DNA from: Parvibaculum sp035325945
GTDB lineage: Bacteria; Pseudomonadota; Alphaproteobacteria; Parvibaculales; Parvibaculaceae
Length of the DNA stretch: 64,000 nucleotides
Assembly (NCBI RefSeq): GCF_035325945.1
Contig: NZ_DAOKYX010000001.1
Coordinates: forward strand, 124,001 to 188,000
Direction of reading: 5' to 3'
The position numbers and the translations under genes were made by a program. Positions 7,396-16,720 of the stretch are shown in pieces (the stretch's first letter is position 1; every line of letters starts with the position of its first letter). The notes below the pieces were generated by a model. That model saw only the letters and a list, made by a program, of their open reading frames with translations. It was not told the origin of the DNA and searched no databases.

Positions 7396-8805
7396 TCAAA
7401 GCGCCTTGATGATGTCCTCGACCATCTTCTTCGCGTCGGCGAAGAGCATCATCGTGTTGTCGCGGAAGAACAGCTCGTTCTCCACGCCCGCGTAACCCGA
7501 CGCCATGCCGCGCTTCACGAAGAGAACCGTGCGCGCCTTTTCGACGTCGAGAACCGGCATGCCGAAGATCGGGCTCGTCGGGTCGGTCTTGGCCGAAGGG
7601 TTGGTCACGTCGTTGGCGCCGATGACGAAGGCGACGTCGGCCTGCGCGAACTGGTTGTTGATGTCCTCAAGCTCGAAGACTTCATCGTAAGGCACGTTCG
7701 CTTCCGCCAGCAGCACGTTCATGTGGCCGGGCATGCGGCCCGCGACCGGGTGAATGGCGTAGGAAACCTTGACGCCTTCCTTCTTCAGGTGGTCGGCCAT
7801 TTCCTTCAGCGCGTGCTGCGCCTGGGAGACCGCCATGCCGTAGCCGGGGACGATGATGACCGAGCCCGCATTCTTCATGATGAAGGCCGCGTCGTCGGCC
7901 GAGCCCTGCTTCACCGGGCGCGTCTCGACCTTGCCGCCGGCCGCAGCCGCCGACGTATCGGCGCCGAAGCCGCCGAGGATGACGCTGATGAAGGAGCGGT
8001 TCATGCCCTTGCACATGATGTAGCTGAGGATGGCGCCCGACGAGCCGACCAGCGCGCCCGTGATGATGAGCGCGAGGTTGCCCAGCGTGAAGCCGATGCC
8101 GGCAGCCGCCCAGCCCGAATAGGAGTTCAGCATCGACACGACGACGGGCATGTCCGCGCCGCCGATCGGGATGATGATGAGGAAGCCGAACACGAAGGAG
8201 ATCAGCGTGATCGCCAGGAAGAGTTCGGTGGACTGGTTCGCGGGATCGGCGACGATATAGGCAACGCCGCCGACGATGAGCGCCGCGAGCAGCGCGTTGA
8301 TGAGATGGCGGCCCGGAAGCAGGATCGGGGCGCCCGACATGTTTCCGTTGAGCTTCGCGAAGGCGATGATCGAGCCCGAGAAGGTGATCGCGCCGATGGC
8401 GACGCCGAGCGACATCTCGACGAGGTTGCCCGCATGGATGGCGCCGGGCGCGCCGATGCCATAGGCCGTGGGCGAGAAGAAGGCCGCCCAGGCGACGAGC
8501 ACGGCGGCAAGGCCGACCAGCGAGTGGAAGAAGGCGACGAGCTGCGGCATCGCGGTCATGGCGATGCGGCGGGCGACGACCGCGCCGATGCCGCCACCGA
8601 TGATGATGCCGACGATGACGAGCGCCCAGGTCATCTGGTTCTGCGCCTGAAGCAGGGCCAGCGTGGTCACGATGGCGATCGTCATGCCGATCATGCCATA
8701 GCGGTTACCCTGACGGGAGGTTTCAGGCGATGACAGGCCGCGCAGCGCCAGGATGAAGAGGACGCCCGAGACGAGATAAAGCAGGGCCGAAATATTGGCT
8801 GACAT
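7396..8805 (-). CDS. pntB: NAD(P) transhydrogenase subunit beta
   Basis: A 469-residue integral membrane subunit of the proton-translocating Re/Si-specific transhydrogenase, which uses the proton gradient to reduce NADP+ with NADH. The N-terminal two thirds hold about eight to nine membrane helices (domain II). The C-terminal domain III binds NADP(H) and carries the motif VPGYGMAVSQAQH plus IGANDVTNPSA and KRGMASGYAGVEN. It follows the small middle subunit by 12 bases and is the last gene of the pntAA-pntAB-pntB operon, ended by the hairpin at 7332-7372. Confidence 0.97.
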   Translation of the reverse strand: MSANISALLYLVSGVLFILALRGLSSPETSRQGNRYGMIGMTIAIVTTLALLQAQNQMTWALVIVGIIIGGGIGAVVARRIAMTAMPQLVAFFHSLVGLAAVLVAWAAFFSPTAYGIGAPGAIHAGNLVEMSLGVAIGAITFSGSIIAFAKLNGNMSGAPILLPGRHLINALLAALIVGGVAYIVADPANQSTELFLAITLISFVFGFLIIIPIGGADMPVVVSMLNSYSGWAAAGIGFTLGNLALIITGALVGSSGAILSYIMCKGMNRSFISVILGGFGADTSAAAAGGKVETRPVKQGSADDAAFIMKNAGSVIIVPGYGMAVSQAQHALKEMADHLKKEGVKVSYAIHPVAGRMPGHMNVLLAEANVPYDEVFELEDINNQFAQADVAFVIGANDVTNPSAKTDPTSPIFGMPVLDVEKARTVLFVKRGMASGYAGVENELFFRDNTMMLFADAKKMVEDIIKAL

Positions 8806-8817
8806 GTGCGTGGCCCC

Positions 8818-9135
8818 TCAGCGATCTTTTTTCTTGTACATGGCGAGCATGCGTTGCGTGACCAGGAACCCGCCGAAAATGTTGACGGCGGCCAGGATCA
8901 CGGAGACGAAGCCGAGGCCCGTGGTGAGCCAGCCGCCTTCGCCCGCCTGCGTGAGGTCGATACCGACGGCGATGAGCGCGCCGACGATGATGACCGACGA
9001 AATGGCGTTGGTGACCGACATGAGCGGCGTGTGAAGCGCGGGCGTCACGCTCCAGACCACGTAGTAGCCGACGAAGATCGCGAGCACGAAGATCGCGAGC
9101 CGGAAGACGATGGGGTCAATGACTGCGGCTTCCAT
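8818..9135 (-). CDS. pntAB: NAD(P) transhydrogenase subunit alpha, membrane part (PntAB)
   Basis: A 105-residue protein with three to four hydrophobic helices and the segment TPALHTPLMSVTNAISSV, the membrane half of the alpha subunit. In E. coli this is fused to the NAD-binding part; in many alphaproteobacteria, as here, it is a separate gene. It begins one base before the stop of the NAD-binding subunit gene (9137) and is followed closely by pntB, indicating one mRNA and stoichiometric assembly. Confidence 0.95.
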   Translation of the reverse strand: MEAAVIDPIVFRLAIFVLAIFVGYYVVWSVTPALHTPLMSVTNAISSVIIVGALIAVGIDLTQAGEGGWLTTGLGFVSVILAAVNIFGGFLVTQRMLAMYKKKDR

Positions 9136-9136
9136 C

Positions 9137-10270
9137 TCAGTTTCCTCCCTCGCGCAATGACGGATGAACGACCTGCCCGTCCTTGGTCAGGCAGGTGCCG
9201 GTGATGATCTCATCTTCCCAGTTGATGTTGAGCGACTTCGTTTCCTTGTCGATCAGGGGCGTGATGAAATTCAGAAGGTTCTTGGCATAGAGCGCGGACG
9301 AGTCGACCGAAAGCTGACCGGCCACGTTGAGTTCGCCGATGATCGTCACGCCATGCTTCTGCACGGTCTTGCCGGCTTCGGTGAGCGGGCAGTTGCCGCC
9401 GCGCTCCGCCGCCAGATCGACGATGATCGAGCCCGGCTTCATCGTCTTCACCATGTCCTCGGTGACGAGAACCGGCGCGGGACGGCCCGGAATGAGCGCC
9501 GTCGTGATGACGATGTCCTGCTTCTTGATGTGCTCGGCGACAAGCTCGGCCTGACGGCGCTTGTAATCCTCGCTCATCTCCTTGGCGTAGCCGCCCGCGG
9601 CATCGCCCGATTCTTCCGATTCCACCATCACGAAGGTGCCGCCGAGGCTTTCGACCTGCTCCTTCGTCGTCGAGCGCACGTCGGTCGCAGAGACGATGCA
9701 GCCGAGGCGCTTCGCCGTCGCGATGGCCTGAAGGCCGGCGACGCCGACACCCATGATGAAGGTACGGGCGGGCGCGATGGTGCCGGCCGCCGTCATCATC
9801 ATCGGCATGGCGCGCGTGAAGGCCGCCGCGGCGTTGATGACCGCCTTGTAGCCCGCGAGGTTCGACTGCGAGGACAGAACGTCCATCGACTGCGCGCGCG
9901 TGATGCGCGGCATGAACTCCATCGCGAAAGCTTCGATGCCCGCATCCGCATATTTCTGGATGCGCGCACGGTCGCCATAGGGATTGAGGATCGCCGCCAG
10001 CAGCGCGCCCTTCTTGAAGAGGCCGATTTCCTCGTCGAGGGGGCTGCGCACCTTGAAGACGATGTCGGCGTCCTTCAGGGCCTCCGCCTCGCTCGACGCG
10101 ATTTTGGCGCCCGCCTCCTGGAAGGCCGCATCGGAGAAGTTCGCCAGGGCGCCTGCTCCGCTTTCGACCGTTACATCAACACCGAGCGCGACGAGCTTCT
10201 TCACGGTTTCGGGGGAAGCCGCGACCCGCGTCTCGCCGTCCTGCCGCTCTCTTGGGATCGCGAGTTTCAT
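9137..10270 (-). CDS. pntAA: NAD(P) transhydrogenase subunit alpha, NAD-binding part (PntAA)
   Basis: A 377-residue soluble domain I subunit related to alanine dehydrogenase. It begins MKLAIPRERQDGETRVA and has the NAD Rossmann loop MGVGVAGLQAIATAKRLG followed by the conserved ATDVRS, which sets NAD specificity. The ATG at 10270 starts exactly at the conserved N-terminus; the frame continues upstream to 10318 without support. It is the first of the three transhydrogenase genes. A promoter is expected in 10271-10402; a TTGACA on the minus strand at 10369-10364 could be its -35, but I see only a weak -10 partner. Confidence 0.96.
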   Translation of the reverse strand: MKLAIPRERQDGETRVAASPETVKKLVALGVDVTVESGAGALANFSDAAFQEAGAKIASSEAEALKDADIVFKVRSPLDEEIGLFKKGALLAAILNPYGDRARIQKYADAGIEAFAMEFMPRITRAQSMDVLSSQSNLAGYKAVINAAAAFTRAMPMMMTAAGTIAPARTFIMGVGVAGLQAIATAKRLGCIVSATDVRSTTKEQVESLGGTFVMVESEESGDAAGGYAKEMSEDYKRRQAELVAEHIKKQDIVITTALIPGRPAPVLVTEDMVKTMKPGSIIVDLAAERGGNCPLTEAGKTVQKHGVTIIGELNVAGQLSVDSSALYAKNLLNFITPLIDKETKSLNINWEDEIITGTCLTKDGQVVHPSLREGGN

Positions 10271-10402
10271 GTGGATTCTGCCTGTCCGATGGCGTTGGCG
10301 GAGGGCGATACCCGCCACCTACGCTAGATTAGAATTGTTCAAAGGTATTTCATGCGGGCTGTCTGTCAACCCGCATGCTTCGAAACCGCCTGAACGACGG
10401 GG

Positions 10403-10552
10403 TCAGAGAAGGAAGATCGCCATGCCGACCAGCACGACGATGAGGATGGCAACGGACCATTTGGCGCCGCTGAGGAAGCCCTGATAGGTCGCGACGTGAT
10501 CTTCCGCGTCCATATTCGCGTTCCACTCCGACCGGGTTATTTCCTGAGCCAT
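10403..10552 (-). CDS. aa3-type cytochrome c oxidase subunit IV
   Basis: A 49-residue protein reading MAQEITRSEWNANMDAEDH and then one hydrophobic helix (WSVAILIVVLVGMAIFLL) at the C-terminus. This is the signature of the small bacterial aa3-oxidase subunit IV family (PF07835): a short soluble tail with a conserved D/H pair followed by one membrane span. It lies 132 bases upstream of pntAA on the same strand. The oxidase catalytic subunits are not in this window, so its link to the complex rests on family alone. Confidence 0.85.
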   Translation of the reverse strand: MAQEITRSEWNANMDAEDHVATYQGFLSGAKWSVAILIVVLVGMAIFLL

Positions 10553-10714
10553 TTTCCTGCCCCTTACCGTAAATTCATGTGGCGTAATTTGGGCGGACTA
10601 TAACAAAGAGCGGGCTGACGGCAAGGTCGGGAACGGCCTCAATCCACACGCGAATCGGGAAATGACCTGCCCAAAATTGAATAGGCGGCCACATCCGGCG
10701 TGAACCGGCCGCCT

Positions 10715-11698
10715 TCAGATCGCAAAGGGCACGCGCGCGATGAGCTCGCCGCGGCGCGACGGCTTGGAGTGCTCCCAATCGACGAGCAGCGTCCGCAGCG
10801 CCGCCACGAAGGCGAGCGGCTGGTCGAGCATGATGTGGTGATGGGCGAGCGGGATCTCGACGACGGGCGCGGCGCGGCCGAGCAGCGTGAACATGTAGTC
10901 GCCGATTTCCGGCGGCACGAGGCCCGAAAACTCGCCGCGCATGATGGCGATGCGGCAGCGCGTGGCGGCAAGGCGCGCGCTCATGTCGCCGATGTCGAAG
11001 CGCTGCCAGATCGCGGGATCGAATTTCCACGTCCAGCCCGTACCGCCATCGGGATTCGGCACCTGCTTGAGCGAATGGCGCCCGATGTAATCGAGGATAT
11101 AGCGGTTGGCGCAGGGCTGAGGCGGTGCAAGACGGAAGCGGTCGAGCGCGGCCTCGATGGTCGGGTAGATACGGTGCTGCCTCACCACATGATCGGGCGG
11201 ACCGCTCGGCCGTCCGGGCGGATTGACCGGGCTGTCGACGATCACCGTGCCGGAGAGGCGATCGCCATAGAGCGAGCCCGTGACGATGGTGACGAAGCCG
11301 CCAAAGGAATGGCCGACGATGATCGGCGGCTCGTCATTACGGAAGAAGCCCGCATGTTCGCAGACGGCCATCTGCTCTTCGGCGAAGACCTCGAGCGAAT
11401 AGCTGTCGCGCCAGCCCGAATCTCCCATGCCGGAAATGTCGATCGCCGCCACCGAATATTCACGGGCGAGGAAGGGCGCGATGAAGGACCACCAGCGCGC
11501 ATGCGCGCCATTGCCATGCACGAGAAGGAGGCCCGGCTTCGACGGGTCGCCCCAGTGGAGATAGTGAACGTCCGTACCTTCGACCTTGACGAAGCGGCTC
11601 TCCGGCTCGACGGCCAGCGCGCGCTCGAACCAGCGCGGCGGCGTGTCGATGAACGGTCCGAGTTCCGGATCCGGCTCCTTGTCGAAGGGTTCGTTCAT
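10715..11698 (-). CDS. Alpha/beta hydrolase, copy A of a paralogous pair
   Basis: A 327-residue alpha/beta hydrolase. The oxyanion segment LLLVHGNGAHARWW (58-70), the nucleophile elbow GHSFGG (Ser131) and the late catalytic-histidine segment HHHIMLDQP are present. It is the same length as, and closely similar to, the hydrolase at 28804-29787; both share HGNGAHA, SFIAP, LAP-QPCAN, DYIG and HHIMLDQP. The substrate is unknown; epoxide hydrolase or esterase activity is possible. The ATG at 11698 overlaps the stop of the thioesterase gene by four bases, and it is the last gene of a four-gene operon. Confidence 0.9.
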   Translation of the reverse strand: MNEPFDKEPDPELGPFIDTPPRWFERALAVEPESRFVKVEGTDVHYLHWGDPSKPGLLLVHGNGAHARWWSFIAPFLAREYSVAAIDISGMGDSGWRDSYSLEVFAEEQMAVCEHAGFFRNDEPPIIVGHSFGGFVTIVTGSLYGDRLSGTVIVDSPVNPPGRPSGPPDHVVRQHRIYPTIEAALDRFRLAPPQPCANRYILDYIGRHSLKQVPNPDGGTGWTWKFDPAIWQRFDIGDMSARLAATRCRIAIMRGEFSGLVPPEIGDYMFTLLGRAAPVVEIPLAHHHIMLDQPLAFVAALRTLLVDWEHSKPSRRGELIARVPFAI

Positions 11699-12153
11699 CC
11701 CGGTCGCTCCACCTTGGCGGGCCTGTCCCCCAGCGCCTTGAACACGCCGGTCCCCGTCATGATAACGCGATCTCCGCACCAGATGCGCCCCTGAACGGTG
11801 ATGAAATCATCTTCCATTCCGGTCACCACGCCCGTGCCCTCGATCCATTCGCCCACCCTTGCGGCGGACATGAAATCGGTCAGCAGGCGCACGGTCACCC
11901 AGTAGCGATGCGTCGTCATCGTCACCGCATGGCCGAAAGCCATGTCGGCAAACGCCATCAGCATGCCGCCATGGCAGTTGCCCATGCCGTTCGTGTGATG
12001 CTCCTGAACGAAAAAGGCGCGGGCATAGCTGCCATCGGCGCCGATCTTCTCGTAGAGCGGCCCGATCTGCCGCCCGAAGCCGCTGAACCAGTTCATCGGC
12101 GCATAGCCGTCGGGGAGGGAAATGGAGGATTCTTCGAGAAGGTCGTCGGTCAT
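11695..12153 (-). CDS. PaaI-type hotdog-fold thioesterase
   Basis: A 152-residue single hotdog domain with the central-helix motif NCHGGMLMAFADMA, in which the HGG loop precedes the catalytic Asp helix of the PaaI/4HBT group. It should hydrolyse an acyl-CoA thioester. Its stop overlaps the start of the downstream hydrolase by four bases, and its start is 12 bases after the UbiB-like kinase gene, so it is co-expressed with both. The acyl specificity cannot be read from sequence. Confidence 0.9.
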   Translation of the reverse strand: MTDDLLEESSISLPDGYAPMNWFSGFGRQIGPLYEKIGADGSYARAFFVQEHHTNGMGNCHGGMLMAFADMAFGHAVTMTTHRYWVTVRLLTDFMSAARVGEWIEGTGVVTGMEDDFITVQGRIWCGDRVIMTGTGVFKALGDRPAKVERPG

Positions 12154-12165
12154 CTTGATACTCGA

Positions 12166-13536
12166 TCAGGCGCGCCATTGCGGCTTGGGTACTCCGGCCT
12201 TCTTTAACGCGGCGCTCTGACGCTTATCAAGGCGTGCGGCATCGAAATTCTCGATGGTTTCGTTGAAGAGCCGGTGGAAATTGAGTTCCGCGCCGAGATG
12301 CAGGAAGACCCCGCCAAGCCCGATCGCCGCCCGGTCCATGAAGACGAATTCGCGCGGCGGCGTCACCGGCCCGAGCTTCCTCAGCGCCTGATGGACGCGG
12401 AACGCCTCCTTGCGGCCATATTCGGCGGCGCTCACGCCATCGGCGACCGAGCGCACCCTGTCGTCGAGCATCGGCGCATAGATGAACCTCGCCCAGACGT
12501 TGAGCACGTCGATGAGTTCGTTCGAAAGCGTGCCGAAGCCCCAGCGCGCATAGGCCGCCGCCGCCCGGTCGCGATCCTCCGCCTCGAGCGCGCGATAAAG
12601 CTCCACCACGCCTTCCACGAAACTCGCCGGAAAGATGCGGATGCAGCCATAGTCGAGGAGATTGATGCCGAGGTCGCGCCGCACCGTGTAGTTGCCGAGA
12701 TGCGGATCGCCATGAATGACGCCGTAATGGCTGAAGGGGAACCACCAGGCGGCGAACATGGCTTCAGCGATCCGGTTGCGCTCATCGAGCGGATGATCGC
12801 GGAAATTCAGCAGCGGCTCGCCCTCGAGCCAGCTCATCGTGAGAAGGCGCCTCGTCGAAAGCTCCTCGATCACCTCCGGCACGGCGATGCGGGGCTCGCT
12901 GGCGAAGATCGCGGCATAAAGGCGGATATGCGCGGCCTCGCGCGCATAGTCGAGTTCCTCGCGAAGTCGCTCGCGGATCTCGGCATAGATTTCGCGTGTG
13001 TCGATGGCCGGGTCGATGCGGCGATGGATCGAGAAGACGATGCCGAGCTGGTTGAGGTCAGCATCGACCGCCGACTGCATGTCGGGATATTGAAGCTTCA
13101 CGGCGAGCTTCCGCCCGTCGGGGCCGGTCGCGCGATGCACCTGCCCAAGCGAGGCGGCGGCGGCGGCCTCGCGCTCGAACGCGTGGAAGCGGCTCTCCCA
13201 CCCTGCCCCGAGTTCGGCACGCATGCGCCGCCGGACGAAGGGCCAGCCCATGGGCGGCGCAGAGGATTGAAGCTCGGCGAGTTCGACGGCGAATTCCGCC
13301 GGCACCACATCGGGGACGGTCGCGAGCATCTGGGCGACCTTCATGATCGGCCCCTTGAGCCCGCCCAGCGCCACCTTGAGTTCGCGCGCCGTGCGATCAT
13401 TGTCCGGCGTCATGCCGAGGAGGCGCTGTCCGGCAAATTTCGCGGCGAGCCCGCCGACACCCGCCCCCACCTGGGCGTAGCGCTTCACGCGCCGCCCGAG
13501 CCGGTTGGCTTCATCGTCGGGTTCGCGACCGCTCAC
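12166..13536 (-). CDS. ABC1/ADCK (UbiB-like) atypical kinase family protein
   Basis: A 456-residue protein of the ABC1/AarF/UbiB family. The family-specific helix contains KVAQM (Lys66) in place of the usual K-x-G-Q, followed by an alanine-rich nucleotide loop AAAAASLGQVH (125-135), AVKLQYP with the ATP lysine, a HGDPHLGNY catalytic loop and LDYG in place of DFG. Members act as ATPases that support ubiquinone synthesis or lipid handling. No C-terminal membrane helices of the E. coli UbiB type are obvious, so it may be a paralogue and not UbiB itself. It overlaps the upstream peptidase gene by four bases. Confidence 0.92.
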   Translation of the reverse strand: MSGREPDDEANRLGRRVKRYAQVGAGVGGLAAKFAGQRLLGMTPDNDRTARELKVALGGLKGPIMKVAQMLATVPDVVPAEFAVELAELQSSAPPMGWPFVRRRMRAELGAGWESRFHAFEREAAAAASLGQVHRATGPDGRKLAVKLQYPDMQSAVDADLNQLGIVFSIHRRIDPAIDTREIYAEIRERLREELDYAREAAHIRLYAAIFASEPRIAVPEVIEELSTRRLLTMSWLEGEPLLNFRDHPLDERNRIAEAMFAAWWFPFSHYGVIHGDPHLGNYTVRRDLGINLLDYGCIRIFPASFVEGVVELYRALEAEDRDRAAAAYARWGFGTLSNELIDVLNVWARFIYAPMLDDRVRSVADGVSAAEYGRKEAFRVHQALRKLGPVTPPREFVFMDRAAIGLGGVFLHLGAELNFHRLFNETIENFDAARLDKRQSAALKKAGVPKPQWRA

Positions 13537-15386
13537 TCCATCCGCTCCAGCTCGTCGATCAGTCCACGGATGACGGAAAGTCCCTTGTCCCAGAAATCCG
13601 GCTTGCTCGCATCGAGGCCGAAGGGCGCGAGCAGCTCCTTGTGGCGCAGCGTGCCGCCGGCGGCGAGCATGGCGAGATAGCGGTCGGCGAAACCTTCCTG
13701 CGCCTGCTCATAGACGGCATAAAGCGAGTTCACGAGACAGTCGCCGAACGCATAGGCATAGACATAGAAGGGCGCGTGGATGAAGTGCGAGATGTAGCAC
13801 CAATACGTCTCGTAGCCTTCGGCGAAATGAAAGGCAGGGCCGAGGCTTTCGGCCTGCACGTCGAGCCATATGCGGCCGATATCGGCGGCGGTCAGCTCTC
13901 CCTCGCGCCGCGCGGAGTGAAGGCGCCGCTCGAATGTGTAGAAGGCGATCTGGCGCACGACGGTGTTGAGCATGTCCTCGACCTTCGCCGCGATCATGGC
14001 CTTGCGGCGCCTCGGGTCGGATGTGTTCGCCAGCAGCTTGCGGAAGGTCAGCATTTCGCCGAACACGCTTGCCGTCTCGGCGAGCGTCAGCGGCGTGTCG
14101 GCCATGAGCGCGCCCTGACGGGCGGCGAGCACCTGATGCACCCCATGTCCAAGCTCGTGCGCAAGCGTCATCACATCGCGCGTCTTGCCCTGATAATTGA
14201 CGAGCACGAAAGGATGCGAACTCGGCACGGTCGGGTGCGCGAAGGCGCCCGTCGCCTTGCCGGGGCGGAGCGGCGCATCGATCCAGCTCCTGTCGAAAAA
14301 GCGATTGGCGATATCGGCCATGTCGGGCGCGAAGCCGCGATAGGCCGAAAGCACCGTCTCCTTCGCTTCGGCCCAGGTGACGATGCGGTCATCCGTCTCC
14401 GGCAGCGGCGCGTTGCGGTCCCAATATTCGAGGCGCTCGAGCCCGAGCCAGCGGGCCTTCAGCCGGTAATAGCGATGGGAGAGTTCGGGATAGGAACGCT
14501 GCACCGCATCGACCAGCGCCGCCACGACTTCGGCCTCGACGCGATTGGCGATGTGGCGCGCATCGGCGATGTCCTTGAAGCCGCGCCAGCGATCCTCGAT
14601 CTCCTTGTCCTTTGCGAGCGTGTTGGTGACGAGGGTGAAGGTGGCGATATTCTCGGAGAAGGTCTTCGCCAGTGCCTCGGCCGCGGACTTTCGCCGGGCT
14701 GGGGCCTTGTCGGACAGCAGGTTGAGCGCGGCTTCCACCGTCAGCATTTTGCCATCGACATTGAAGGTGAGGCGCGAAAGCGTCTCGTCGAATAGGCGAT
14801 TCCAGGCCGCGCGACCGGACACGCTCTTTTCGTGCAGCAAGGTTTCGAGATCGTCCGCGAGCTGATAGGGCCGCATGTCGCGCAAGTCGCGCAGCCAGGG
14901 CTGATAGTGCGAAAGGCCGGGCTCCTCGATCGCGGATGAAAGCACCGCCTCGTCGAGGCGGTTGAGTTCCAGCGCGAAGAAGAGCAGATCCGTCGAAATC
15001 CGCGTCACGCGCTCCTGCATGTCGCCATAGAACTTCGCATGGACCGGATTTGTATTGTCGGTCGCATAGAGAAGCCCCGCATAGGACATGACCCGGCCGA
15101 GAATGTCCTCCAGCGCCTCATAGGTGCGGATCGCCTCCGCGAGCGCTTCGCCGCCATTTGCCCCGCGAACGAGCTGATCGAGCTTGCCGCGATAGCGCTC
15201 GGCGAAGCTCCGCGCCGTCTCGGCCGCACGCAAGAGATCTCGGCCGATTTCCGGTGCGTCAGGAGAGGAATAGAGATCGCTGAGGTCCCACACCGGCAAT
15301 TCGCCGAGCGCGGCCTGCGGTGCGGCCGCGGCCTCCGCCAGGGCGGCGCGAGGGGCGGACGTAACATTGCGAGGGACGAACGGCAT
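13533..15386 (-). CDS. M3 family oligoendopeptidase (PepF-like)
   Basis: A 617-residue cytosolic zinc oligopeptidase. The metal site LAHELGHGVHQ is at about residue 409, and downstream LTLAETASVFGEML supplies the third ligand region. Length and the C-terminal SHFIHAPFYVYAYAFGD segment fit PepF/M3B oligoendopeptidase F-like enzymes. The start is the ATG at 15386 (MPFVPRN); the open frame extends to 15464 but would run into the terminator of the OmpA gene. It is the first gene of the operon M3 peptidase - UbiB-like kinase - thioesterase - hydrolase. Confidence 0.93.
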   Translation of the reverse strand: MPFVPRNVTSAPRAALAEAAAAPQAALGELPVWDLSDLYSSPDAPEIGRDLLRAAETARSFAERYRGKLDQLVRGANGGEALAEAIRTYEALEDILGRVMSYAGLLYATDNTNPVHAKFYGDMQERVTRISTDLLFFALELNRLDEAVLSSAIEEPGLSHYQPWLRDLRDMRPYQLADDLETLLHEKSVSGRAAWNRLFDETLSRLTFNVDGKMLTVEAALNLLSDKAPARRKSAAEALAKTFSENIATFTLVTNTLAKDKEIEDRWRGFKDIADARHIANRVEAEVVAALVDAVQRSYPELSHRYYRLKARWLGLERLEYWDRNAPLPETDDRIVTWAEAKETVLSAYRGFAPDMADIANRFFDRSWIDAPLRPGKATGAFAHPTVPSSHPFVLVNYQGKTRDVMTLAHELGHGVHQVLAARQGALMADTPLTLAETASVFGEMLTFRKLLANTSDPRRRKAMIAAKVEDMLNTVVRQIAFYTFERRLHSARREGELTAADIGRIWLDVQAESLGPAFHFAEGYETYWCYISHFIHAPFYVYAYAFGDCLVNSLYAVYEQAQEGFADRYLAMLAAGGTLRHKELLAPFGLDASKPDFWDKGLSVIRGLIDELERME

Positions 15387-15462
15387 GGGCGGGCTCCGCA
15401 ATTCGGGGGTGCTCAGCCCTATATCGCGCGTGGACCGGCGCCAATCAACCGGCCCCCCCTCC

Positions 15463-15498
15463 AAAAAGCAGAAGCCCCGGCGTTTCCGCCGGGGCTTC
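15463..15498 (-). terminator. Rho-independent terminator of the OmpA-like gene
   Basis: An 11-bp perfect stem (GAAGCCCCGGC, 15471-15481, pairing with 15488-15498) with a 6-base loop; on the minus strand the stem is followed by GCTTTTT. It lies 23 bases after the stop of the OmpA-like gene. Confidence 0.92.
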
Positions 15499-15520
15499 CC
15501 GATCTTTGTGGCGTCAGAGC

Positions 15521-16375
15521 TTACTTGACGACCGAGATGACCGCGCGGCGGTTCAGCGGCTCGCGCACGCCGTCGCCGGTCTTCACGGCGAGGTTCCGCT
15601 TGCCGTCCGACGTGGCGGTGGCAACTTCCTTGCCGTTCGCCTTGATGGCGTTGGCAACGGAGTTGGCGCGGCGCTGGCCGAGAGCATCGTTATAGGCGTT
15701 GCTGCCGACCGTGTCGGTGTGGCCGACCACAGCGAAGGTCGAGGCGGACGACTTGGCGATCTCCTGGATCACAGCCTGCGCTTCGGGCGTCAGGTTGTAC
15801 TTGTTGAAGCCGAAGTAGATCGTCCACGGACCCGCAGCGACGACCGCCTTGGCTTCGCAAGCCGTCAGCGCTTCGTAGAAGGCCGCCTTTTCAGCCTTCA
15901 CACGCTCCGGCTGCACCGGGCCGCCTTCGCCGCCGAGCCACGAGCCGTTCACGCCGAGCTTGTTGTCGCTCGCCTGCTCGACCCAGCCGTCATAGTAGCG
16001 CTGCGCCTTGGCGCACTTGCAGGCGCGGTCCGCATCGGTGCGGCCGCCATTGTCGAGAGCGGCGAGAAGCTTCGCGCGCGCATCCTGCAGTTCCGGCAGG
16101 TCGCTGGCGAGGACGCCGCGCGTCGCCGGATCCCACGGCAGGACCGTCTCGCCGGCAGCCGCGGCGCGGCCCTTCTCGACGATCGTTGCGGTATCGACCC
16201 AGTTGCAGTCGACATAGGCTTCAGAGGTCGCCCTCTCCTGGTACTCACGCGCCAGGCATGCGTTGAACGAATCGCCGCTGATCGTTTCATGCAGATACGA
16301 TTCAGCAGTCCAGGTGCCGCAACCAGCCAGCACCAAGAAGGTCCCCAACGCTATAAGCCGGGATATGATTTTCAT
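15521..16375 (-). CDS. OmpA-family outer-membrane lipoprotein
   Basis: A 284-residue lipoprotein. The signal peptide ends in the lipobox LAGC (Cys19), so it should be lipid-anchored, probably to the outer membrane. A middle region with several cysteines (CKCAKAQRYYDGW) is followed by a C-terminal OmpA peptidoglycan-binding domain with the pattern YFGFNKYNLTPEAQ, VVGHTDTVGS and LGQRRANSV. The ATG at 16375 begins at the signal peptide; the frame is open to 16492 without a signal. It is monocistronic with its own terminator. It resembles Pal-like anchors but is longer, with a distinct central domain. Confidence 0.92.
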   Translation of the reverse strand: MKIISRLIALGTFLVLAGCGTWTAESYLHETISGDSFNACLAREYQERATSEAYVDCNWVDTATIVEKGRAAAAGETVLPWDPATRGVLASDLPELQDARAKLLAALDNGGRTDADRACKCAKAQRYYDGWVEQASDNKLGVNGSWLGGEGGPVQPERVKAEKAAFYEALTACEAKAVVAAGPWTIYFGFNKYNLTPEAQAVIQEIAKSSASTFAVVGHTDTVGSNAYNDALGQRRANSVANAIKANGKEVATATSDGKRNLAVKTGDGVREPLNRRAVISVVK

Positions 16376-16720
16376 CCCAATCTCCGTCGTTATTGTGCTC
16401 AACCGCCCGACGTCGTGACGGGTGGCCCGGACCCCACCGGTAATCCCTAATCTAATCTCTTCGCATGGAACTTGAGGAACCATCAATGGCATTTGCCGGA
16501 ATTGCTTAAGTTCGCCCCGTAAAGTTACACGATGGCAACACTATTCCGGGTGCGTCACGATTGCCCGACGTAGTACCCAGGTTGAGTCTAATACCTCTGT
16601 ATGAGTGGAAATAAGGCCCGGGAAGAAAGTCAGCAGTTTAAGATGGCCTTTACCAATCCGCCCCAATATGGGCCATCCAGACCGCGACCCAGGCGGCGAA
16701 AGTAAATCCGAGGCGACCCT
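16376..16720 (+). other. 345-base divergent intergenic region
   Basis: This spacer separates the OmpA-like lipoprotein (minus) and the sigma-54 regulator (plus), so it must hold divergent promoters. It is noticeably more AT-rich than the flanking genes. I find no convincing -35/-10 pair, no -24/-12 sigma-54 site with correct spacing, no tRNA and no conserved small ORF. Confidence 0.6.

Noticed and set aside
7378..8733. 451-codon plus-strand frame opposite pntB
   Set aside because: The translation is low-complexity, rich in Arg, His and Asp, while pntB on the other strand is fully conserved.
16483..16504. TGGCA...TTGC pattern as a -24/-12 sigma-54 promoter
   Set aside because: The spacing between the GG and GC elements is four bases too long.
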